In this document: positions 8,915 to 17,579 of the stretch, one piece after another
Layout: every line of letters starts with the position of its first letter
Numbering within the stretch: the first letter of the stretch is position 1
NCBI GenBank assembly: GCA_902619675.1
Contig: CACNFA010000001.1
Span: 1 to 64,000, forward strand
Source of the DNA: an uncultured Pelagibacteraceae bacterium
GTDB taxonomy: Bacteria > Pseudomonadota > Alphaproteobacteria > Pelagibacterales > Pelagibacteraceae
Length of the DNA: 64,000 bases
Direction: 5' to 3'
Translations under genes and position numbers: made by a program
The notes under the pieces: model-generated
Database searches by the model: none
Seen by the model: only the letters and a program-made list of their open reading frames with translations
What the model was told of the DNA's origin: nothing

Positions 8915-10139
8915 ATCTTAATGCTCTAAATGTACTCATATTTGATATTTTCATTGCTGGTAAATAAGATGCGATAGCTGAAATAATTAATGAAATAATA
9001 AAAACAATTAAGATAGAATTTAAGTTAATCTCACTTGGCAATTTATCTAAAAAATAGATGTCAGCTGGAAAAATTTCGAGATTGAAAACTGATGATAAAA
9101 CTATTCTTAATTTTTCAATATTTAACGAAAATAGAATACCTAATACAATTCCACTTAATGTTGCAAAAAAACCAATGGTTAAACCAGTTAAAAAAAATAT
9201 TTTTTTAATTGATTTATTGCTTAAGCCCAATGTTTTTAAAACAGCAATTTCTTTAGTTTTATTTTTAATAAGTATAGTTAAACCAGAAATAATATTAAAA
9301 GCGGCCACAACTATGATCAGAGAAAGAATTATAAACATTACATTTCTCTCTACCTTTAAGGCGCTAAATAAAGACTTGTTTAAGTCTGACCAAGTGTATA
9401 CGAAATAATTCTGGTTTATCTTTTGTATCTTGTCTTTATAAAAGTCGGCTTTTAAAGGATCGTTTAAATATATCTCGATGTTCTCATCTTTTTTTTCTTT
9501 GTCAAAAATTGACAAAGCATCTTCAATATTTAAAAAAATAACGTTTTGGTCAAACTCTAAAAAGCCAGTATTAAAAACTCCGGCTATTTTAAAACTTTCT
9601 TGCTTTGGTAAGCTTCCCAAAGGAGTAGCCACAAATGCTGATGACATTAAATTTAAAGTATCACCTTTTTTTAAATTTAAATCAAAGGCTAGTTCAGAGC
9701 CAATAAATACTTTGTTAGATTTAAAATTATTCAAATTTTCAGTAGAAGTAAAATTTTTAAAAAATTCTTTGATACTTTTTTCATTTTTATTAATTCCTTT
9801 AAAAATTACACCTTTGGCTGTATTATTACTTATTATAATTCCTTCTCCACTGTATGATTTACTTAAAGTAATGTCCTCAAAATCATTTTTTAATTTTAGA
9901 ATAAAATTATCGTCAATTTTAAAACTGTTTGGTTGTATTACAATATGGGGATTTAAGCCTAAAATTTTATTTGTTAAATCTGTTTTGAATCCATTCATAA
10001 CTGACATAACAATAATCAATATTGCAACACCTAGCATTATTCCAAAGAAGGAAAATAAAGAAATTATTTTAAGAAAACCTTCTTTTTTTTTAGGTCTTAG
10101 ATTTCTTAATGCTATGAGTCTCTCAGCTCTAGTAAACAA
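8907..10139 (-). CDS. lolC: Lipoprotein-releasing system permease (LolC/LolE family)
   Basis: This is the membrane subunit partner of LolD. The 410-residue protein opens with RLIALRNLRPKKKEGFLKII and a first membrane segment near residues 20-45 containing MLGVAILIIVMSVMNGF. It continues with a large periplasmic domain and ends with three membrane segments in the C-terminal FtsX-like domain (AVLKTLG motif near residue 300, then YLPAMKIS). This topology and the opening block are typical of LolC/E. It lies 4 bp after proS and overlaps lolD. Confidence 0.93.
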   Translation of the reverse strand: MFTRAERLIALRNLRPKKKEGFLKIISLFSFFGIMLGVAILIIVMSVMNGFKTDLTNKILGLNPHIVIQPNSFKIDDNFILKLKNDFEDITLSKSYSGEGIIISNNTAKGVIFKGINKNEKSIKEFFKNFTSTENLNNFKSNKVFIGSELAFDLNLKKGDTLNLMSSAFVATPLGSLPKQESFKIAGVFNTGFLEFDQNVIFLNIEDALSIFDKEKKDENIEIYLNDPLKADFYKDKIQKINQNYFVYTWSDLNKSLFSALKVERNVMFIILSLIIVVAAFNIISGLTILIKNKTKEIAVLKTLGLSNKSIKKIFFLTGLTIGFFATLSGIVLGILFSLNIEKLRIVLSSVFNLEIFPADIYFLDKLPSEINLNSILIVFIISLIISAIASYLPAMKISNMSTFRALRYE

Positions 10140-10143
10140 TGTT

Positions 10144-11457
10144 TTAAATTTTTAATTTTGATTTTATTTTTTCAAGACTTAATAATTCACTCTTTGAGTT
10201 TAATTCCTTAAATTCAAATTTATCGCCGTCGGATTTAGAACCTATAATAATTTGATAAGGTATTCCGATTAAGTCATGCTTTTTAAATTTGTTAGACATA
10301 TTTTCATCAACATCATCTAACAATACGTCAATATTTTGTTTTTTAAGATTTTGGTATATTTGCACACCTTTTTCAAAGTTTTCTTTGTTATTTTTGCTTA
10401 TGCTTGGGATGATTACCACATCAAAAGGAGAGATAGATTTGGGCCATTTCATTACATTGTTATTATAATTTGCTTCAATAGTGGCTCCAACCAGTCTTGA
10501 AACACCAATACCATAAGAACCCATTTTAACAGAATTTTTTTTTCCGTTTTGATCATCAATAAGGCAATTCATTGGCTTAGAATATTTGTCACTGAAATAA
10601 AAGATGTGACCAACCTCAATACCTTTAGTGGTCATTTGGTTTTCTTTTTTAACATTTTTATCAAAATCTTCCTTTTTGTATTTTTCATCTGTTACAGCAT
10701 ATATTTTTGTAAAATCACCTCTCATCTTTTTAAGAGATGCATCATTTAATTTATATTGAGTAAGATCAATCTCAAAAATATTTTTATCAGCATAAATTTT
10801 ACTCTCTCCTGTTTCAGCTAAAATAATAAATTCATGTGAGAGATCTCCTCCAATAGGTCCTGTGTCTGCTGCCATCGGAATAGCTTTTAAACCTAATCTA
10901 TTAAATGTTTTTAGGTAAGAATAAAACATTTTATTATAAGATTTTTTTGCATCCTCATCAGATAAATCAAAAGAGTATGCGTCTTTCATATAAAATTCTT
11001 TACATCTCATAACTCCAAATCTTGGTCTTATCTCATCTCTAAATTTCCACTGAATATGATAAAGAAGTTGCGGTAGTGATTTATAAGATTTTATACTTGA
11101 TCTAAATACGTCTGTAATTAGTTCTTCATTAGTTGGTCCATAAAGCATTTCTCTACCTTGACGATCTTTTATTCTTAACATTTCTTCCCCATAATCATCA
11201 TACCTGCCACTTTCTTTCCATATTTCTGATGATTGTATAGTAGGCATAAGCATTTCTTGAGCACCAATAGAATTTTGTTCTTCTCTTACAATTTGTTCAA
11301 TTTTTTTCATTACTTTAAAACCCAAAGGAAGCCATGAGTATATGCCTGCGGAGGATTGTTTAATCATACCCGTTCTTAGCATTAATTGATGTGATTTTAT
11401 TTTTGCCTCTGCAGGTAGGTCTTTTGTGATAGGTATAAATAATTTTGAAAGATACAT
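10144..11457 (-). CDS. proS: Prolyl-tRNA synthetase (short alphaproteobacterial type)
   Basis: ProS charges tRNA-Pro with proline. The 437-residue protein has the class II motifs: the motif 1 region LPLGFKVMKKIEQIVREE, the motif 2 region GPTNEELITD...QWKFRDEIRPRFGVMRCKEFYMKDAYSFD (read in parts), and motif 3 GSYGIGVSRLVGA. It is much shorter than the E. coli enzyme (about 570) because the editing insertion between motifs 2 and 3 is reduced. That reduction is normal in alphaproteobacteria. It overlaps the DUF1467 gene by 1 bp. Confidence 0.95.
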   Translation of the reverse strand: MYLSKLFIPITKDLPAEAKIKSHQLMLRTGMIKQSSAGIYSWLPLGFKVMKKIEQIVREEQNSIGAQEMLMPTIQSSEIWKESGRYDDYGEEMLRIKDRQGREMLYGPTNEELITDVFRSSIKSYKSLPQLLYHIQWKFRDEIRPRFGVMRCKEFYMKDAYSFDLSDEDAKKSYNKMFYSYLKTFNRLGLKAIPMAADTGPIGGDLSHEFIILAETGESKIYADKNIFEIDLTQYKLNDASLKKMRGDFTKIYAVTDEKYKKEDFDKNVKKENQMTTKGIEVGHIFYFSDKYSKPMNCLIDDQNGKKNSVKMGSYGIGVSRLVGATIEANYNNNVMKWPKSISPFDVVIIPSISKNNKENFEKGVQIYQNLKKQNIDVLLDDVDENMSNKFKKHDLIGIPYQIIIGSKSDGDKFEFKELNSKSELLSLEKIKSKLKI

Positions 11458-11711
11458 TACTGTAAAAATTCTCTTAAATTTAGCAAATCAATTTTAACAA
11501 GATAATATATCACTATAAAAATTATAGAAGTAATTATAGTGGTAATTAAAAATTTTTTTGCTATTTTTGGATTTTTTGGAGCTCCAGGATCTGCTCCTTC
11601 TATTTTTTCTTTAAAAACTTCTTTATTTGATTGAATTCCCACTGGTAAAACTGAAAAAAAAATTATCCACCAGATTAAGACATAAACAATAATAGAACCT
11701 GTTATCCCCAT
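11457..11711 (-). CDS. DUF1467-family small membrane protein
   Basis: This is an 84-residue protein with two predicted membrane segments (about residues 6-26 and 52-73). Between them is a short loop containing GADPGAPKNPKI, the hallmark of the DUF1467 family of alphaproteobacteria. The function is unknown. It sits between the RNase J gene and proS, sharing 1-bp overlaps with both, so it is almost certainly co-transcribed and translationally coupled. The same position next to proS is common in the class, from memory of the family. Confidence 0.8.
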   Translation of the reverse strand: MGITGSIIVYVLIWWIIFFSVLPVGIQSNKEVFKEKIEGADPGAPKNPKIAKKFLITTIITSIIFIVIYYLVKIDLLNLREFLQ

Positions 11712-13372
11712 CAGATTCTTGCAATATTTACATTTGTAAAAGGTTTTTTTCCAGTTTTTTCTCTTACGATTCTTCTACAATTTTGTTTAAGTGTATCTAT
11801 AAAGTTTTTTTGCTGTTTTTTATTGTCCATTGAAAAGGTTCTGCAAATACTAAGTATTTCATCCTCTATGTCAAAAATGAAATTATGATCTTCATTTTTT
11901 TCAGGTATACCTCGATAAGAAATTATTGGTTTTTTTATTTTGCCGTTATTAGAAATTATTAAAGTAATTTCTAAATATCCATTAATTGAAATATTTTTTC
12001 TATCTTTTATTGATGGAGAGTCTGTTTCCACATTTACATTTCCATCTAAATAAATTTTTCCAGATGGAGCTTTGTCAATTATTTGAGGTTTGTCTCCAGG
12101 TAAAATCTTAATAACATCTCCATTTTCAATTAATAGAGTTTTTGGAACTTGCATTTCTTTTGCAAACGCTACGTGCTCGGCCATATGTCGGTGTTCCCCA
12201 TGCACTGGTATTACGCACTGTGGTTTTACCCAGTTATACATATCTTTAAGATCATCTCTATTAGGATGGCCTGAAACATGAACAAATGCATTTTCTTCAC
12301 TTATCATTTCTATTTTATTTCTTACGATTAAGTTTTGTAAGTGATAAAGTTTTTTTTCATTACCTGGAATAATTTTTGATGAAAAAATAACACAATCACC
12401 GCTTTCTAAGTTTACATCTGGATGAATACCATTTACTATTCTGTTCATGGCTCCCATTGGTTCACCCTGACTACCAGTAGCCAAATATAAAATTTTATTT
12501 TTAGGTATTTTTTTTGCGTCTTTAGGCTCTAATGGTTCAATGAGGCCTTGAAGATAACCACATTTTCTTGCAGCCTTATATATTCTCTGCATTGACCGCC
12601 CAACTAGGCAAATGCTTCTCCCAGTTTTTTTTGCGCAGTAAAAAATGGTCTCCATTCTCGCTACGTTTGAAGCGAAAGATGTTACGAGAATTCTATTAGT
12701 TTTTAATTCCATAATTCTTTGCAGACTATCTCTAACTTCAGATTCTGATCCTGCTCTTCCTGGGCTAAAAATGTTTGTGGAGTCGCAAATCATTGCCGAG
12801 ACGCCTTTTTTTCCAATCGATTTTAGTTTTTGTTCATCGATTTGAGTTCCAATCAATGGGTTGGGATCTATCTTCCAGTCTCCAGTATGAAGTATTGTAC
12901 CTAGGGGTGTTTTTATACTTAAACCATTAGGCTCTAAAATTGAGTGAGTTAAACTTACAAAGTCGATCTCAAACTCACCTAATTTAATTTTACCATTAAG
13001 TGGTACCACTTCTAAAAATGAGGAAATGTCAATTTTTTTTTCTTTAAACTTTTCTAATAAAAGCGCAGCTGTAAAAGGTGTTGCAAAAATTTTACATTTT
13101 AACGATGGCCATATGTGAGCAACTGCACCAATATGATCTTCATGGGCATGTGTTAAAACAATTCCAAGTAAATCTTTCTTTCTATCAATAATAAATCCTG
13201 CATCTGGCATAATCAAATCTATACCTGGAACTGAGTCATCTGCAAAAGAAACACCCATATCAACTATTATCCATTTTTGATTATCTTCTTTCCCATAAGC
13301 ATACAAATTCATATTTCCTCCTATCTCACCTGAACCGCCTAGGGGGCAGAAAATTAACTCTTCATTATTCAT
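11711..13372 (-). CDS. rnj: Ribonuclease J
   Basis: RNase J is a metallo-beta-lactamase/beta-CASP nuclease with endo- and 5'-3' exonuclease activity in RNA maturation and decay. The 553-residue protein has the zinc motif HAHEDH at residues 75-80. Further family blocks are LTHSILEPNG, HTGDWKIDP, CDSTN, the beta-CASP VTSFASNVARMETI, and SGHPNRDDLK..Y and PVHGEHRHM. A second decay enzyme, RNase E, is also encoded in this window; alphaproteobacteria commonly carry both. Its start overlaps coaX by 4 bp. Confidence 0.94.
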   Translation of the reverse strand: MNNEELIFCPLGGSGEIGGNMNLYAYGKEDNQKWIIVDMGVSFADDSVPGIDLIMPDAGFIIDRKKDLLGIVLTHAHEDHIGAVAHIWPSLKCKIFATPFTAALLLEKFKEKKIDISSFLEVVPLNGKIKLGEFEIDFVSLTHSILEPNGLSIKTPLGTILHTGDWKIDPNPLIGTQIDEQKLKSIGKKGVSAMICDSTNIFSPGRAGSESEVRDSLQRIMELKTNRILVTSFASNVARMETIFYCAKKTGRSICLVGRSMQRIYKAARKCGYLQGLIEPLEPKDAKKIPKNKILYLATGSQGEPMGAMNRIVNGIHPDVNLESGDCVIFSSKIIPGNEKKLYHLQNLIVRNKIEMISEENAFVHVSGHPNRDDLKDMYNWVKPQCVIPVHGEHRHMAEHVAFAKEMQVPKTLLIENGDVIKILPGDKPQIIDKAPSGKIYLDGNVNVETDSPSIKDRKNISINGYLEITLIISNNGKIKKPIISYRGIPEKNEDHNFIFDIEDEILSICRTFSMDNKKQQKNFIDTLKQNCRRIVREKTGKKPFTNVNIARI

Positions 13373-14115
13373 AATAGTTTCTCATAAACTTTTGAAATTC
13401 CTTTAATCGTAATATTTTGATCTACTAAAACTTTTTTTTTAATTATGTTTTTAAAAAAAATTGCATATCCACCAGTAAGTATTATCTTATAATTCATCTT
13501 CCATTTTAAGGTTATCTTATTTATTATATTATTTATTAAGCCTTCATACCCCCAAATAAACCCTGCATTTAATGCATCTTTTGTATTTTTACCATAACTC
13601 TTTTGTTTATTTTTAAGATTAAACATAGGAAGAAGTGCAGTAGATTGACTTAAATTTTTCATTGATAATTTAACACCTGGTGCAATTACTCCACCTTCGT
13701 ATACTCCATTTTTTATAATATCAAAAGTAGTTGCTGTACCAAAATCAATAATTAAACAATTTCTAAACTTTTTCCCTTCTATTGAATTGACTATTCTATC
13801 TGAGCCCAATTGACTCAGGTTCTTGATGTTGATTTTAATTAGTTTTTTTAAATTAAATTGTTTAATCTCATATAATTTATATTTTTTTCCTTTCAAATTA
13901 TGTTTAATCTTTTTAAATGCTGAGGGCACAACGCTTGAAAATAAGATTTCTTTTTTAACATTTTTATTTATAAGATTTTTAAAGATTTTTTTAATATCTT
14001 GATTAGAAAACATCTTTTTTGTGTCTAAAATTATCGATTTTACGATTTTAGATTTTTTATTTAATAAACAAATTCTTGTGGATGTATTTCCAATATCGCC
14101 TACGATGTATTGCAT
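13369..14115 (-). CDS. coaX: Type III pantothenate kinase
   Basis: CoaX phosphorylates pantothenate, the first step of coenzyme A synthesis. The 248-residue sequence has the phosphate-binding DIGNTSTRI block at residues 7-15. It also has LGSDRI before VNSIEGKKF, the IIDFGTATTFDII block with its catalytic Asp, and GGVIAPGVKLSM. These are ASKHA-fold type III signatures, unlike CoaA. The order birA, coaX, rnj after the nuo genes is a familiar alphaproteobacterial arrangement. It lies 3 bp after birA and overlaps rnj by 4 bp. Confidence 0.94.
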   Translation of the reverse strand: MQYIVGDIGNTSTRICLLNKKSKIVKSIILDTKKMFSNQDIKKIFKNLINKNVKKEILFSSVVPSAFKKIKHNLKGKKYKLYEIKQFNLKKLIKINIKNLSQLGSDRIVNSIEGKKFRNCLIIDFGTATTFDIIKNGVYEGGVIAPGVKLSMKNLSQSTALLPMFNLKNKQKSYGKNTKDALNAGFIWGYEGLINNIINKITLKWKMNYKIILTGGYAIFFKNIIKKKVLVDQNITIKGISKVYEKLL

Positions 14116-14118
14116 TTT

Positions 14119-14682
14119 TTATCTATACATCCTTTTAAGTTCTAAAAAAGACATTTTCTTAATTTGATCTAATAATTTCTCATACGCATCCAAAATAATC
14201 TTTAATATTTTTTTATTACTAATTTTCTTATTAATTATATTTTTTAAACACGTAGATTGAAAGCTTTTGTTTTGTGGTGCAAAATTAGTATTTAATCCAA
14301 TACCTATGATTAAATAATCAAATTCTTTAAATCTTATTAATTCTTGTAATATTCCGCAAAATTTATTTTTTTTAAAAAACAAGTCATTAGGCCATTTTAT
14401 TTTTATTTTTTTTTTAATTTTCTTTGAGATCAATTTTTTAAGTAAAAATGCATTTAAAATTGCAAATTGTCTAAAGTTAATCTTTTTTTGATCTAATCTA
14501 AAAAATAAAGTAATAAATAGATTTCCTTTTTGTGAGATCCACTTTTTGTTTATTCTACCTCTTCCGCCTGTTTGTTTTTCTGACATAATTAAAGTTGGTT
14601 TAGAATAATTTCTTTTAATTAACTTAATTGCAATATCATTAGTGCTTTTCACTATTTTAAATTTTTTAAGCTTTATTTTCAT
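14119..14682 (-). CDS. birA: Biotin--[acetyl-CoA-carboxylase] ligase, catalytic domain only
   Basis: BirA attaches biotin to the carboxyl carrier protein; the likely target, AccB, is encoded at 60675-61100. The 187-residue protein shows KSTNDIA, the biotinyl-AMP loop GGRGRINKKW, KWPNDLFF with the catalytic Lys, and GIGLN. There is no N-terminal helix-turn-helix, so it should not act as a repressor. It also stops after the helical segment ending LKRMYR, without the C-terminal SH3-like domain found in most family members. The nuoN stop overlaps its start by 1 bp. Confidence 0.9.
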   Translation of the reverse strand: MKIKLKKFKIVKSTNDIAIKLIKRNYSKPTLIMSEKQTGGRGRINKKWISQKGNLFITLFFRLDQKKINFRQFAILNAFLLKKLISKKIKKKIKIKWPNDLFFKKNKFCGILQELIRFKEFDYLIIGIGLNTNFAPQNKSFQSTCLKNIINKKISNKKILKIILDAYEKLLDQIKKMSFLELKRMYR

Positions 14683-16097
14683 TAATTCACAAACAAGGAA
14701 GTAACAAAATTATTAAATATTGAAGGATATAAAAAAAATGTTACTAGTATTACGCAACTAACAAGCACCGAAAATTGAGCGCTTTTATTTTTTGTAGACT
14801 CAAAAGAAATGACGCTATCGTCGAAATAAACCGTTTTTATAATCTTAAGATAATAAAATGCTGACATCACAGTAGTTAATAATCCAATTATTGCTAATGG
14901 ATACATTTTTTGCTCCAATACAGAAGCAAAAACATAAAATTTTGCAAAGAACCCCCCTAAAGGTGGTACCCCAGCTAAAGAAAATAAAATTATTAATAAA
15001 GATATAGCTAATATTGGATGCTTTTTTGAAATTCCTGATAAATCTGAAATATTTTCTTTATATTGACCATCTTTTTTTAATAAATAAAGACATGAAAAAG
15101 CACCTATATTCATAATTACATAAATTGATATATATGTAATTGCGCTTTGGTATCCCGAAATAACCCCTGTTGCTACGCCAGCTAATGCATATCCAATGTG
15201 CCCTATTGAGCTATAAGCTAACAATCTCTTCAGATTTTTTTGGACCATGGCAGCTACTGCGCCTAAGATCATTGAGGCAATTGATAAAAAAATTATAATT
15301 GTTTGCCACTCAAGTAAAATATTTGAAAACGGTATAAACATGAATTTAATTAGTAAAGCTAGTCCAGCCACTTTTGGAACCACTGCAAAATAACTAGTAA
15401 TAGAAGTTGGAGCACCCTCGTATACATCTGGTGTCCACATATGAAAAGGAACCGCTGAAACTTTAAATGCAAGACCAACTAAAATGAATACCATTGCAAA
15501 TACCGCTCCTTTGTTATCTTTATAAAGTTGATCCGCTATTAAATCAAAATTTGTTGAGCCGGTAAAACCATAAAGAAGTGAACATCCATATAACAATAAA
15601 CCAGATGATAATGCGCTTAAAACAAAATACTTTATTCCAGACTCAGTTGATCTTAAATTATCTCTATCAATTGAGGCTAGAATATAAAGCGACAAAGATT
15701 GAAGCTCTAAACCTAAATAAAAAAGTATTAAATCATTTGCACTCACCATAAAAAACATGCCAAGTATTGAAAGCAAAATAATTATTGGATATTCAAATTT
15801 ATCTAATTTATTATCCATTATAAAAGTCTTTGATGAATTCAGAACAAAAAAAGATGAAACAAGTATTAAAATTTTAAAATAATTTGAAAAAGCATCTCTA
15901 GTGAAACTATCTAAGAATATTTTAACCTCATTATTTGAATTACTTAAAATAATTACAATAGTTGTAATAATAATTAAAGAAGTGAGATTAAATATAATAT
16001 TAAAACTTTTTTTAATAAAAACTCCAAGCATAAGTATAATGAAAATAGAGAGTGATAAAAAAATTTCAGGAAACAATATGTTGAGATTAAAAATCAT
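14682..16097 (-). CDS. nuoN: NADH-quinone oxidoreductase subunit N
   Basis: NuoN is one of the three antiporter-like proton-pumping membrane subunits of complex I. The 471-residue protein is entirely polytopic. It carries the conserved LGLELQSLSLYILA block (key Glu), the FKVSAVPFHMWTPDVYEGAPT block (key Lys and proline kink) and LKRLLAYSSIGHIGYAL. It is the last of the fourteen nuo genes, separated by 2 bp from nuoM and overlapping birA by 1 bp. Confidence 0.96.
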   Translation of the reverse strand: MIFNLNILFPEIFLSLSIFIILMLGVFIKKSFNIIFNLTSLIIITTIVIILSNSNNEVKIFLDSFTRDAFSNYFKILILVSSFFVLNSSKTFIMDNKLDKFEYPIIILLSILGMFFMVSANDLILFYLGLELQSLSLYILASIDRDNLRSTESGIKYFVLSALSSGLLLYGCSLLYGFTGSTNFDLIADQLYKDNKGAVFAMVFILVGLAFKVSAVPFHMWTPDVYEGAPTSITSYFAVVPKVAGLALLIKFMFIPFSNILLEWQTIIIFLSIASMILGAVAAMVQKNLKRLLAYSSIGHIGYALAGVATGVISGYQSAITYISIYVIMNIGAFSCLYLLKKDGQYKENISDLSGISKKHPILAISLLIILFSLAGVPPLGGFFAKFYVFASVLEQKMYPLAIIGLLTTVMSAFYYLKIIKTVYFDDSVISFESTKNKSAQFSVLVSCVILVTFFLYPSIFNNFVTSLFVN

Positions 16098-16099
16098 GT

Positions 16100-17578
16100 T
16101 TAATTTGCATTAAGCGCTGACTGATAATTATCAATCAAACTATTAACTGAAACACTAAAAGTCTCCATTAAAGGAGCGGGGAAAAAACCAAAAAAAATTA
16201 CGAAAAAAGCTAAAGATGCTAGCATAGCAATTTCAGACTTATTTACATCATTTAGTTTTTTTATTTCAGAATTATTTGTTACTCCAAAAATTATTCTTTT
16301 AGTAAGCCAGAGCATATATGCTGCTCCCAATACTACACCAAACGTTCCTAACATTGCAGCTAAATAGTTTTTTTGAAAAGCACCTGTTAAAATAAGAAAC
16401 TCTCCCAGAAAACCTGATGTTCCAGGCAAACCTAGCGCAGCCAAAGCGAAAACTAGAAATAGAAAAGAATATTTTGGTAAATAATTAACTAAACCTCCAT
16501 ATGTGCTAATCATTCTAGAGTGAAGCCTGTCATAAACAACTCCAACACATAAAAATAAAGCAGCAGATATAAGACCGTGGCTTATCATTTGATAAATACT
16601 TCCTTCAATACCTTGTTTTGTTAGAGTAAAAATTCCTAAAGTTACATAACCCATGTGGGCTACTGATGAGTAGGCAATTAATTTTTTCATATCATCTTGC
16701 ATTAATGCTACTAATGAGGTGTAAATTATTGCAATAATACTTAATATATAAATTAGAGGAGTAAAAAACTCTGATGCTAATGGAAACATTGGAATTGAAA
16801 ATCTTAAAAAACCATAGCCGGCCATTTTTAATAGAATAGCCGCAAGTATTACAGAGCCTGCAGTTGGTGCCTCTACATGAGCATCTGGCAACCAAGTATG
16901 GACAGGCCACATAGGCATTTTTACAGCAAAAGAACTTAAAAAAGCTAGCCATAATAAATTTTGGTAATCTTTTGGTATTTTTATCTCATAAATTTCTGTT
17001 ATATCGGTCGTTCCGGTAAGCCAATAAATGACAATTATAGCTGCTAACATTAAAACTGATCCAAGCAGTGTAAATAAAAAAAATTTAAATGCTGAATAAA
17101 CTCTTCTTGGGCCTCCCCATACTCCTATGATTAAAAACATTGGGATTAAACCTGCTTCAAAAAATAAATAAAAAATTACTAAATCAAGCGAGCAAAATAC
17201 TCCAATCATAAATGTCTCAAGAATTAAAATGGCTATTAAAAATTCTTTTAATCTTAATTTAATACTGTTGACACAAGAAATTATGCATATAGGTGTAATA
17301 AAAGCGGTTAAAACTATGAACAAGATTGATATTCCGTCCACACCCAATTTAAATTTTATAAAATTATTTATCCAAGATTTTTCCTCTATAAATTGAAATT
17401 CAGGAGTATTAATGTCTAGTGAATACCATAAAAAAAGTGATAGTGTTAAAGTTGCTATACTACTAAACAAAGAAATATAAATTGCACTGTAATTGTTTTT
17501 TTTTTCTTTTGATAAAAATATAAAAAAAGAACTTATTAATGGTAAAAAAATTAAAGTTGATAAGATAGGAAAATTCAT
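16100..17578 (-). CDS. nuoM: NADH-quinone oxidoreductase subunit M
   Basis: NuoM is a proton-pumping membrane subunit of complex I. The 492-residue polytopic protein shows YLFFEAGLIPMFLIIGVWGG (key Glu), SFAVKMPMWPVHTWLPDAHVEAPTAGS and MKKLIAYSSVAHMGYV, the standard antiporter-like signatures. It lies 1 bp after nuoL. No cytoplasmic extension or truncation is apparent. Confidence 0.97.
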   Translation of the reverse strand: MNFPILSTLIFLPLISSFFIFLSKEKKNNYSAIYISLFSSIATLTLSLFLWYSLDINTPEFQFIEEKSWINNFIKFKLGVDGISILFIVLTAFITPICIISCVNSIKLRLKEFLIAILILETFMIGVFCSLDLVIFYLFFEAGLIPMFLIIGVWGGPRRVYSAFKFFLFTLLGSVLMLAAIIVIYWLTGTTDITEIYEIKIPKDYQNLLWLAFLSSFAVKMPMWPVHTWLPDAHVEAPTAGSVILAAILLKMAGYGFLRFSIPMFPLASEFFTPLIYILSIIAIIYTSLVALMQDDMKKLIAYSSVAHMGYVTLGIFTLTKQGIEGSIYQMISHGLISAALFLCVGVVYDRLHSRMISTYGGLVNYLPKYSFLFLVFALAALGLPGTSGFLGEFLILTGAFQKNYLAAMLGTFGVVLGAAYMLWLTKRIIFGVTNNSEIKKLNDVNKSEIAMLASLAFFVIFFGFFPAPLMETFSVSVNSLIDNYQSALNAN

Positions 17579-17579
17579 T

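Noticed and set aside
9478-10155. 225-codon plus-strand frame opposite lolC
   Set aside because: It is antisense to a confidently identified gene, with Phe/Lys/Ile-rich noise composition and no family match.
16692-16952. 86-codon minus-strand frame inside nuoM
   Set aside because: It lies wholly within nuoM in another phase, shows no domain, and has the Cys/Tyr-rich composition typical of shadow frames.
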